Assembly (NCBI GenBank): GCA_031290715.1
Contig: JAITNA010000224.1
Span: 1 to 5,317 of the forward strand
Source of the DNA: Eubacteriales Family XIII. Incertae Sedis bacterium
GTDB lineage: Bacteria > Bacillota > Clostridia > Peptostreptococcales > Anaerovoracaceae
Direction: 5' to 3'
Length of the DNA stretch: 5,317 bases
Positions 1 through 5,317 of the stretch are shown here, in pieces. Numbering within the stretch: the first letter of the stretch is position 1; each line of letters opens with the position of its first letter. The notes beneath the pieces are model-generated. The model was given only the letters and a program-made list of their open reading frames with translations, did not search any database and had not been told where the DNA came from. The translations under genes and the position numbers were made by a program.

Positions 1-182
1 ATCCGGGGTATGAGTTCAAGATGGCGGATGGCTTGATTACGAATTTTCATTTGCCGAAATCTACGCTGCTCATGCTTGTGTCGGCCTTCTATGACCGGGA
101 AAAGATGCTGGCAGTCTACCGGGACGCGATTGAAAAGGGGTATCGGTTTTTTAGTTACGGGGACGCGATGCTGATTTCCTAA
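1..182 (+). CDS. queA: QueA, S-adenosylmethionine:tRNA ribosyltransferase-isomerase (3' end only)
   Basis: The last 59 codons of queA are present, read in frame from base 3 and ending at TAA 180-182; the start lies outside the window. QueA transfers the ribosyl part of S-adenosylmethionine to preQ1 at the wobble base (position 34) of GUN-anticodon tRNAs and isomerises it to epoxyqueuosine, in the cytoplasm. Recognition rests on the family's C-terminal signature: TNFHLPKSTLLMLVSAF near the start of the fragment and YRFFSYGDAMLIS at the very end, both nearly identical in order and spacing to E. coli QueA as I remember it. The protein ends just after the GDAM motif, as usual. tgt, the enzyme that inserts the preQ1 substrate, starts 23 bp downstream, the common queA-tgt arrangement and probably one transcript. 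Nothing looks broken in the part seen. Confidence 0.97.
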   Translation, partial: PGYEFKMADGLITNFHLPKSTLLMLVSAFYDREKMLAVYRDAIEKGYRFFSYGDAMLIS

Positions 183-183
183 C

Positions 184-191
184 AGGGAGGT
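184..191 (+). promoter_or_regulatory. Ribosome binding site of tgt, unusually far from the start
   Basis: AGGGAGGT is the only strong Shine-Dalgarno match in the queA-tgt gap. The GGAGG core (186-190) ends 15 nt before the tgt ATG at 206, longer than the usual 5-9 nt. No alternative in-frame start exists, because an in-frame TGA lies at 194-196. An out-of-frame ATG at 193 sits only 2 nt after the core, too close for good initiation. Confidence 0.6.
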
Positions 192-205
192 AATGATTCA
201 GGCAT

Positions 206-1327
206 ATGGCAGGAGCGATTTCATTTGAATTACTGCAAAAAGACGCGGGCGGCAAGGCGCGGCGCGGCCGCTTGACGACGCCGCATGGGATGATTGAAAC
301 GCCGGTGTTCATGCCGGTCGGGACGGCGGCCACGGTCAAGGCGGTCAAACCGGAGGACGTCAGGGAGCTCGGGGCGCAGATCATTCTCGCGAATACGTAC
401 CACCTTTTCCTGCGGCCGGGCCATGAGGTGGTCAGGAAAGCGGGCGGCCTGCACAAATTCATGAACTGGAGCGGGCCGATTTTGACGGACAGCGGCGGCT
501 TTCAGGTATTCAGCCTTTCTTCTATTAATAATATCACGGAAGAGGGGGTAATGTTCGCGTCCCACATCGACGGCTCGCGGCGGCTGCTTTCGCCCGAAAA
601 GTCCATCGAGGTTCAAAACGCGCTCGGCGCGGACATCATCATGGCGTTTGATGAGTGTGTGCCGTATCCCGCCGGGCGGGAGTATGCGGCGGCTTCGGCG
701 GCGCGGACGACGCGGTGGCTTGCGCGGTGCAAGGCAGCGCACCTTGACACGGACAGGCAAGCCTTGTTCGGCATCATGCAGGGCGGGATGTATGGGGATC
801 TGCGCGCGGAGAGCGCGGCGCAAATCGCGGCGCTTGATTTGCCGGGCTACGCCATCGGCGGGCTTTCCGTCGGGGAGCCGAAGGATGTAATGTACGGGAT
901 TTTGGACGATTGCGCGGATCTTTTGCCGCAGGAAAAACCGCGCTATCTGATGGGTGTCGGCAGTCCGGACGCGTTGTTTGAGGCGGTCGCGCGCGGCGTC
1001 GATATGTTCGACTGCGTACTGCCCACGCGGGAAGCGCGGCACGGGCGGGCGGCGACATCGCTCGGCTCTGTCAATCTGCGCAACGCGGCGTATGCGGAGG
1101 ATTTTTCGGCGCTTGACCCTGCCTGCGATTGCTATACCTGCCGCCATTATTCGAGAAGCTATCTGCGGCATTTGATCATGTCGAAAGAAATCCTCGGCGC
1201 GACGTTGGTTTCGATTCACAACCTCGCGTTTCTCTGCGGGCTCATGGCAAAGATGCGCGCCGCGATTGAGGAGGGGGCGTTTGAGGTTTTGAAGCGGGAA
1301 TTTTTCGCGCGGTACTATGATGGATAA
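206..1327 (+). CDS. tgt: Tgt, tRNA-guanine transglycosylase (queuine tRNA-ribosyltransferase)
   Basis: Tgt exchanges guanine-34 of tRNA(Asp, Asn, His, Tyr) for the precursor preQ1, through a covalent enzyme-tRNA intermediate; QueA acts on its product. The 373-residue product has the usual bacterial length. Visible family marks are TPVFMPVGT (32-40), NTYHLFLRPG (63-72), DSGGFQVFSL (95-104) with the general acid/base Asp95, FDECVPYP (148-155), GGLSVGEP (218-225) and GVDMFDCVLPTR (264-275) with the nucleophile Asp269. The structural zinc site is complete: Cys307, Cys309, Cys312 and His338, with the same spacing as the Zymomonas enzyme (302/304/307/333). The ATG at 206 is the only usable start, given an in-frame stop at 194, and gives a normal N-terminus (xISFELL..GRL.TPHG). 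The gene lies 23 bp after queA and is probably translated from the same mRNA. The bacterial substrate preQ1 is inferred from the family and from linkage to queA; queuine salvage is not excluded from sequence alone. Confidence 0.98.
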   Translation: MAGAISFELLQKDAGGKARRGRLTTPHGMIETPVFMPVGTAATVKAVKPEDVRELGAQIILANTYHLFLRPGHEVVRKAGGLHKFMNWSGPILTDSGGFQVFSLSSINNITEEGVMFASHIDGSRRLLSPEKSIEVQNALGADIIMAFDECVPYPAGREYAAASAARTTRWLARCKAAHLDTDRQALFGIMQGGMYGDLRAESAAQIAALDLPGYAIGGLSVGEPKDVMYGILDDCADLLPQEKPRYLMGVGSPDALFEAVARGVDMFDCVLPTREARHGRAATSLGSVNLRNAAYAEDFSALDPACDCYTCRHYSRSYLRHLIMSKEILGATLVSIHNLAFLCGLMAKMRAAIEEGAFEVLKREFFARYYDG

Positions 1328-1349
1328 ATTACTATAAAATGTGTATAAT
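1321..1349 (+). promoter_or_regulatory. Putative sigma70-type promoter of metA
   Basis: A perfect -10 hexamer TATAAT (1344-1349) is preceded after 17 bp by TGGATA (1321-1326), which matches 4 of 6 bases of the TTGACA -35 consensus. The -35 overlaps the last codons of tgt. The predicted transcript start, near 1356, leaves a leader of only about 25 nt, just enough for the metA ribosome binding site. The stretch 1325-1365 is strikingly AT-rich compared with the coding sequence around it. A second -10-like TATAAA lies at 1333-1338. Confidence 0.6.
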
Positions 1350-1363
1350 GATGTATGAATTTT

Positions 1364-1370
1364 GAAAGGA
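1364..1370 (+). promoter_or_regulatory. Ribosome binding site of metA (decides the start)
   Basis: GAAAGGA ends 9 nt before the ATG at 1380. It would overlap the alternative in-frame TTG at 1362, which therefore cannot use it. This, with the family N-terminus, selects 1380 as the start. Confidence 0.75.
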
Positions 1371-1379
1371 CCGGGCTGT

Positions 1380-2327
1380 ATGCCGATACTTGTACAGCGG
1401 GGCTTGCCCGCTTATAAAACGCTGAAACATGAGAATATCTTTGTGATGCAGGATCGCCGCGCCGCAAGGCAGGATATCCGGCCGCTTTCTATTGCTGTCG
1501 TCAACCTCATGCCGCTGAAGGAGGTCACGGAAACGCAGTTGATCCGCTTGCTTGCGAACTCGCCGCTTCAGGTGGAGCTTCAGCTGCTCACGCTTTCCTC
1601 GCATGAATTTTCGCATGTCGACCCGCTTCATATGGAAACGTTTTATAAGAAATTCGACGTTATGCAATATGAGCGTTTGGACGCGATGATTATCACGGGG
1701 GCGCCGGTGGAAGCGATTCCGTATGAGGATGTCGATTATTGGCGCGAGCTCAAAGCGATCATGGATTACTCCAAAACGAACGTGTTCAGCACGCTTCATC
1801 TCTGCTGGGGCGCACAGGCCGGGCTTTATTACCATTACGGGATACAAAAGCATATGCTGAGCAAGAAGCTTTTCGGCGTGTTCCCGCATCGCGTGATCGA
1901 TGCGAAGAGCGATTTTACGAGGGGCTTTGACGAGGAGTTTTTTGTGCCGCATTCGCGCTATGCCGAGGTGCGGCGGGAGGATATTCTGGCGGCGCCGGAT
2001 TTGAAAATCTTGGCGGAGTCCGAGGCGGCGGGCGTTCATATGGTCGTGAGCAAGGACAAGCGGCGGCTGTATTTGCAGGGGCATTGCGAGTACGATTGGA
2101 ACACGCTTCGGCTCGAGTATGAGCGGGATGCGGCGCGGGGGCTGCCCGTGGAGGTTCCGGTCAACTACTTCGAGGACGACGATCCGAAGAAGCGCGTTTT
2201 GATGAAATGGCGCGGGCACGCGAATTTGTTTTTTGCGAATTGGCTCAATTTCGTCTATCAGGAAACGCCGTTCGATCTGTCCGAACTGTCGCAGGCCGGC
2301 AGTTTCACGCACGGTGGCGGGATATAG
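1380..2327 (+). CDS. metA: MetA family homoserine O-acyltransferase, predicted acetyl-CoA dependent
   Basis: MetA acylates the hydroxyl of L-homoserine, the first committed step of methionine synthesis, in the cytoplasm. From ATG 1380 the product is 315 residues and aligns without gaps to E. coli MetA numbering through the active site. It starts MPILVQRGLPA (E. coli MPIRVQDELPA). The catalytic triad is complete: nucleophile Cys142 in LCWGAQA, His235 and Glu237 in GHCEYD. Other shared blocks are VNLMP (41-45), NSPLQV (60-65), ITGAP (105-109), PHSRYA (190-195), SKDKR (224-228), VNYFxxxDP (261-269) and ANLFFANWLN (281-290). Residue 111 is Glu (TGAPVE), where succinyl-CoA enzymes such as that of E. 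coli have Gly; in studied MetA proteins this residue sets acyl-CoA choice, so homoserine O-acetyltransferase (EC 2.3.1.31) is more likely than O-succinyltransferase. A TTG at 1362 would add six residues (starting with the codons for LKGPGC) but has no ribosome binding site. A promoter is seen just upstream, and rlmD starts 20 bp after the TAG stop. No metB, metY or other methionine gene is in view. Confidence 0.96.
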   Translation: MPILVQRGLPAYKTLKHENIFVMQDRRAARQDIRPLSIAVVNLMPLKEVTETQLIRLLANSPLQVELQLLTLSSHEFSHVDPLHMETFYKKFDVMQYERLDAMIITGAPVEAIPYEDVDYWRELKAIMDYSKTNVFSTLHLCWGAQAGLYYHYGIQKHMLSKKLFGVFPHRVIDAKSDFTRGFDEEFFVPHSRYAEVRREDILAAPDLKILAESEAAGVHMVVSKDKRRLYLQGHCEYDWNTLRLEYERDAARGLPVEVPVNYFEDDDPKKRVLMKWRGHANLFFANWLNFVYQETPFDLSELSQAGSFTHGGGI

Positions 2328-2347
2328 GGCTTGTTTAGAAAGATGAA

Positions 2348-3622
2348 ATGAATATGGAAAAAGCAGAAAAATCAGGATCTGCGGAGGGCGGGGTCGTTTT
2401 CCCCGCTTGTCCGCATGCGGATGTTTGCGGCGGGTGTACGTGGCAAGGGACGGCGTACGGCGAACAGCTTTCAGCCAAGAACGCGGAGGTCTTGCGGCTG
2501 CTTGCGGCGAATGATGTGCGCGCGGGCGAATACCGGCCGGCGCGGGCGACATCGGGCATCCATGGCTATCGAAACAAAATGGAGTACTCTTTCGGGGACG
2601 AGGTGAAGGACGGCCCGACGACATTGGGCTTGCACCGCAGGAAGAGTTACATGGCGGTAATCAATACGGATGGCTGCCGGATCGTGCCGGAGGCGTTCAA
2701 TGTTTTGCGGGCGGCGGTGTTGGACTGGGCCGAGCGTGCCGGGCATGAGCTTTACCATAAGCGCTCGCATACCGGATTTTTGCGTAGCCTTGTGTTGCGG
2801 CGCGGGGAGCGCACGGGCGAGTTGCTTGTCAATCTTGTGACGACGGATACGGAAACGCTTGACGAAGCGGCGTTTGTCGAAATGATTCTCGGCTTGCAGT
2901 TGGCAGGAACACAGGGGGACGGTTCATCCGTGTTGCTCCCCGGCAACACGGATGAACCGTCCCCCTGTGTTGTCGGCATTTTGCATACGATCAACAACCG
3001 GCGGTCGGATGTGATCGCGCGGGACAGCTTGAAGGTGCTGTACGGGCGCGGACATTATTTTGAGGAGATGCTGGGGCTTCGGTTCCGCGTGGATGCCTTT
3101 GCGTTTTTCCAGACGAATACCTCCGCGGTCGAGGACATGCTGACGGAGGCTTTCCGCATGCTGCCGGAGGGCGGGCTGCCGGGGACGCTTTACGATATCT
3201 ACTGCGGGACGGGGACGATCTCGCTCGCGCTCGCGGATCGGGCGGACCGAGTGGTCGGTATTGAGATCGTGCCGGATTCCGTGACGGCGGCGCGCGAGAA
3301 CGCCGCTTTAAATGGGATTGAAAATTGCGACTTCATTTGCGGGGACGCGCTTGCGGTATTGGATGAAACGGATGCGGCGGGTCGCCGGCCGGACATGATC
3401 GTCGTCGACCCGCCGCGCATGGGCATGCACCCGAAGGCGCTGAAAAAAATTATTACATACGGACTGCCGCGGATACTTTATATCAGTTGCAATCCCAAGA
3501 CCTTTTGCGAGAATATGGCGGCACTTCAGGCCGCCGGTTACAAACTCGATACGCTCGGCGTATATGACAATTTCCCATTCACGAAACATACGGAATTGGT
3601 TGGGATGATTGTGAAAAAGTAA
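2348..3622 (+). CDS. rlmD: RlmD/RlmCD-type 23S rRNA (uracil-C5)-methyltransferase, with an in-frame palindromic insertion
   Basis: This cytoplasmic enzyme transfers a methyl group from S-adenosylmethionine to C5 of a uridine in 23S rRNA. The product has 424 residues. The [4Fe-4S] ligands are Cys21, Cys27, Cys30 (C-x5-C-x2-C, with CGGC) and Cys110 in TDGC, the E. coli RlmD pattern (81/87/90/162). The SAM-binding motif is YDIYCGTGT (282-290), followed by IEIVPDSV and DPPRMG (354-359). The nucleophile is Cys381 in SCNPKT and the general base Glu416 in FTKHTELV. Only 20 residues precede the first Fe-S cysteine, so the N-terminal TRAM domain of E. coli RlmD is absent; an in-frame TAG at 2336 rules out a longer protein. 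Residues about 188-208 come from a perfect inverted repeat inside the gene and have no place in the family. ATG 2348 has only a weak ribosome binding site (AGAAAG); ATG 2354 is an alternative. It follows metA by 20 bp, so co-transcription is likely. The exact target (U747, U1939 or both) and the symbol are inferred; RlmC, RlmD, RlmCD and TrmA-like enzymes share these motifs. Confidence 0.92.
   Translation: MNMEKAEKSGSAEGGVVFPACPHADVCGGCTWQGTAYGEQLSAKNAEVLRLLAANDVRAGEYRPARATSGIHGYRNKMEYSFGDEVKDGPTTLGLHRRKSYMAVINTDGCRIVPEAFNVLRAAVLDWAERAGHELYHKRSHTGFLRSLVLRRGERTGELLVNLVTTDTETLDEAAFVEMILGLQLAGTQGDGSSVLLPGNTDEPSPCVVGILHTINNRRSDVIARDSLKVLYGRGHYFEEMLGLRFRVDAFAFFQTNTSAVEDMLTEAFRMLPEGGLPGTLYDIYCGTGTISLALADRADRVVGIEIVPDSVTAARENAALNGIENCDFICGDALAVLDETDAAGRRPDMIVVDPPRMGMHPKALKKIITYGLPRILYISCNPKTFCENMAALQAAGYKLDTLGVYDNFPFTKHTELVGMIVKK
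2908..2971. repeat. Perfect 29-bp inverted repeat (palindromic element) inside rlmD
   Basis: The left arm 2908-2936 (AACACAGGGGGACGG...) is the exact reverse complement of the right arm 2943-2971, with a 6-nt loop TCCCCG at 2937-2942. The pairing stops at once outside both arms (G2907 against G2972). The element is translated in the rlmD frame as TQGDGSSVLLPG followed by NTDEPSPCV (residues 188-208), between LQLAG and VVGILHTIN, which adjoin or nearly adjoin in relatives as I remember them. It is too small for a transposase and has no T-tract, so it is best described as a REP/MITE-like non-autonomous palindrome. I recall similar ACAGGGGACGGTTC-type palindromes scattered in Clostridia genomes but cannot check this here. 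Confidence 0.9.
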
Positions 3623-3638
3623 GGAAAAGCAATGGCGA

Positions 3639-5317
3639 TTACTCGCTTTCCTGCATGCCGCTCCTCCTATTCTTCAAAATTCCCCGTATGATATGAAGGG
3701 CAATGCTGATGAGGAAGAATATGCCGATCAGCGGCGTGAAGCGGTTCACCCATGTCGCCGGAAGCTGCAAGTCCTCCAAAAGCAGGAACAGGATCGCGGG
3801 GATGAATCCTGCCGCGATGGCGGCGCCCAGTAGTCTGCGCGGCCGGCCGGTCGTTTCCGGCACATCATCTTCTTCCCTGCGTCTGCGCAAAACCCGCGCC
3901 AGAATCAAGATGGCGGAACAGATCAAGGCAATCAGCGCCATCAACAGATTCAGAAGCGACCACGCGTCGCGAAATCCGAAATTCCCCGCGGGAATGTCGC
4001 CGTCAAACAGGTCTTTCAGCAGGTCGCCGCTCTGCCTGTCCAAGGCCCTCCGAAGGATGTCGTCCTCGGACAAACGCGGCTTTTTCGGCTCCGGCGCCGA
4101 CTTCTGATCCGGCGTTTTGACCTTCGCCCCTGCGTCCTCATTGGTTTCTTCCTTAGGCACTGCGCCGGGGGGCGGATCGGGGCTCGCCGGTTTTGACGCG
4201 GGCGGTTTCGGCTTCGCCGGCGTTACCGGTCCCGGTACGTTCGGCCCCGGCACATCCGGCGCGGGCGGGTCCGGCTTTGGATCAACGATCTGCTCGACCA
4301 CCTTGAATAAGGCGGTCAGCTCCACATCGGACGCGGGCATCGCGAAGGAGAAAGCCCCCGCGATAGGCGGTACAACGCCGCCTTTTTCCGTTCGCCATCC
4401 GACAAATTCGTAACCGCTGTAAGCCCTCGCCGAAAGCGATACCATCGCGCCCGCGCGCGTCTGCGCCACACTTGCCGCCACTGTGCCGCTATCGGCCGGA
4501 GAAGCGTTGACCTTGATCTGATACAGCCGCGCCCACCGGGCATAGAGCACGCGGTCCTCCGTGATCCGGCCGGCCATGAAATCCCACGCTGCCCCGCCGA
4601 CGCCCGCCGTATACCAACCATCGAAGTCATGATTTCCCCGCATCGGCGTTTCCGGTATGGCGGCAAGACTCCCCTTGGGTATCCTGATCTGCGGCGTCCC
4701 CCAGAGCCCGTCATAGTTCAAATCAAAATCCACACGGAAGCGTTCTTTCACCCACGCGGCGGTATAGGTCTGCTTCGTGGAAACGACCTCAATGCTCGGC
4801 TGCACCATGGGGAATATCTGATCCACCGGTGCCGCTGTCGGGTTTGAGGGCTGATTGCTCTCCCAGCCGACAAAGCCAAAATCCGCGTCGGTGGTATCGA
4901 TCGCCGCCCGCGGGAAGGCGGTCAGTTTGCCGCCCGGCGTCGTGATGAGGTAATAAATCTCATCGTTCAGCAGGCTCTGGATGCCGTTCAGCGGCGGCTT
5001 AGACAGCATACTCTTGTCCGTCCATTTCCCGGTATGCGCAACGCCGGGATCGAATTTCGTCCAGTAGATTTCCGCCGCGCCCGCGTTAGGGAAGTGGTCG
5101 CGCGGATAGCCGCGCGTGTCGACCCTGACATTTTTATCGTAATACGGCCCGGAACCATCGCGGTACATCTCATCGCTCCGGGGACTGGGGATGTAACAAT
5201 AACGCTGCGCGCTATTGGCCGCGGAGCCGACCGCGGAGCCGAAGCTTTCCTTGACAGGCCGGCCGCCTGCCACATTGGCAAAGACATTTTCTACGGTAAT
5301 CTTTGCGGCAGTGTTGA
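3639..5317 (-). CDS. Membrane-anchored surface protein with InlB-type repeats (C-terminal part; start beyond the window)
   Basis: The frame is open from the window's right edge (about 558 codons seen) to TAA at 3641-3639. The nearest start-like codon, GTG at 5273, is probably internal, because the frame continues upstream (NTAAKITVENVFAN) with no ribosome binding site or signal peptide. In order: an unrecognised, Tyr/Asp/Gly-rich region (5315 to about 4960); a degenerate beta repeat with FGFVGW and TYTAAW (about 4958-4752); a clearer InlB B-repeat/Flg_new-like unit with FDLNYDG, FDGWYT and LYARWA (about 4736-4527); a 'bacterial repeat' unit with GTVAA, YEFVGW and a FAMPASDVELTALF end (about 4523-4302); a Pro/Lys-rich linker (about 4295-4074); then three hydrophobic helices (about 3962-3894, 3833-3777, 3743-3678). 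An RRRREEDD cluster follows the first helix, so the repeats should face outside. No LPXTG motif is present; the helices would be the anchor. Likely an exported adhesin-like or cell-surface protein; ligand and role are unknown. It converges on rlmD with a 16-bp gap. Confidence 0.85.
   Translation of the reverse strand, partial: NTAAKITVENVFANVAGGRPVKESFGSAVGSAANSAQRYCYIPSPRSDEMYRDGSGPYYDKNVRVDTRGYPRDHFPNAGAAEIYWTKFDPGVAHTGKWTDKSMLSKPPLNGIQSLLNDEIYYLITTPGGKLTAFPRAAIDTTDADFGFVGWESNQPSNPTAAPVDQIFPMVQPSIEVVSTKQTYTAAWVKERFRVDFDLNYDGLWGTPQIRIPKGSLAAIPETPMRGNHDFDGWYTAGVGGAAWDFMAGRITEDRVLYARWARLYQIKVNASPADSGTVAASVAQTRAGAMVSLSARAYSGYEFVGWRTEKGGVVPPIAGAFSFAMPASDVELTALFKVVEQIVDPKPDPPAPDVPGPNVPGPVTPAKPKPPASKPASPDPPPGAVPKEETNEDAGAKVKTPDQKSAPEPKKPRLSEDDILRRALDRQSGDLLKDLFDGDIPAGNFGFRDAWSLLNLLMALIALICSAILILARVLRRRREEDDVPETTGRPRRLLGAAIAAGFIPAILFLLLEDLQLPATWVNRFTPLIGIFFLISIALHIIRGILKNRRSGMQESE
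4302..4958 (-). repeat. Three tandem divergent beta-repeat units within the surface protein
   Basis: Each unit of roughly 70 residues has the layout beta strand, Gly-rich turn, F-x-GW core, and a closing strand with aromatic residues. The core motifs are FVGW, FDGW and FVGW; the closing motifs are TYTAAW, LYARWA and ELTALF. The middle unit is the closest to the InlB B-repeat (Listeria-Bacteroides repeat); the last resembles the related 'bacterial repeat' domain. The units are related by pattern, not by near-identical DNA, so they are old duplications or modular domains and not a recent tandem expansion. Confidence 0.7.

Noticed and set aside
230..1219. A 329-codon open frame on the - strand opposite tgt
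   Set aside because: Strongly Arg-rich composition, no motif, and fully inside the unambiguous tgt gene; a codon-bias shadow.
1362..1379. TTG start for metA, six codons upstream
   Set aside because: The ribosome binding site lies inside these codons, and the family N-terminus MPIxVQ begins at the ATG at 1380.
1332..2624. A 430-codon open frame on the - strand opposite metA and the start of rlmD
   Set aside because: It lies antisense to two clear family members, is rich in Arg/Pro/His as expected for the shadow of GC-rich codons, shows no recognised motif, and crosses two gene boundaries.
2908..2971. Intrinsic terminator or CRISPR-like repeat
   Set aside because: There is no T-tract after the hairpin, it lies inside an intact gene, and only one copy occurs in the window with no spacers.
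3623..3651. Possible bidirectional terminator between rlmD and the surface gene (GGAAA...GC paired with GC...TTTCC)
   Set aside because: Only about seven pairs with a bulge and a 14-nt loop, mostly A-T, and no clear T-tract on either strand; too weak to call.
4117..4413. A + strand open frame rich in Gly/Ser/Phe opposite the surface protein
   Set aside because: Its low-complexity sequence is the antisense of the Pro-rich linker, and it has no ribosome binding site.
5271..5273. GTG at 5273 as the true start of the surface protein
   Set aside because: The frame stays open to the window edge, and no signal peptide or ribosome binding site goes with the GTG, although the protein must be exported.

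Overview
The window is GC-rich, coding-dense bacterial DNA, most like a Bacillota (Clostridia-type) genome. The grounds are the TRAM-less RlmD-type methyltransferase with a Clostridia-style sequence, the surface protein with InlB-type repeats ending in a three-helix membrane module, the purine-rich ribosome binding sites, and a palindromic repeat of a kind I associate with Clostridia. Nothing seen fixes genus or species.

Layout. On the + strand lie the 3' end of queA (to 182), complete tgt (206-1327), complete metA (1380-2327) and an rlmD/rlmCD-type rRNA methyltransferase (2348-3622). Facing them on the - strand is a large repeat-containing surface protein. It stops at 3639, only 16 bp beyond the rlmD stop, and runs off the right edge of the window. 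There is no gene-free stretch above 300 bp; the largest gap is the 52 bp between tgt and metA. No tRNA, rRNA, CRISPR array, transposase or riboswitch is visible.

How the genes work together. QueA and Tgt are two steps of the queuosine tRNA modification pathway and look co-transcribed. metA makes the activated homoserine ester for methionine synthesis. It appears to have its own sigma70-type promoter overlapping the tgt stop, with a leader too short for a SAM riboswitch or T-box. Position 111 is Glu and not Gly, which predicts acetyl-CoA use. rlmD follows metA by 20 bp and is probably co-transcribed; it adds an RNA-modification function beside the queuosine genes. The surface protein is an unrelated, convergent unit.

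The most unusual item is a perfect 29-bp inverted repeat (2908-2971, 6-nt loop) inside rlmD. It keeps the frame open and adds roughly 20 residues to the protein just before a conserved strand. It looks like a small REP/MITE-like palindromic element tolerated within a housekeeping gene, and it encodes nearly the same peptide on both strands. I found no convincing new multi-gene system in this window.
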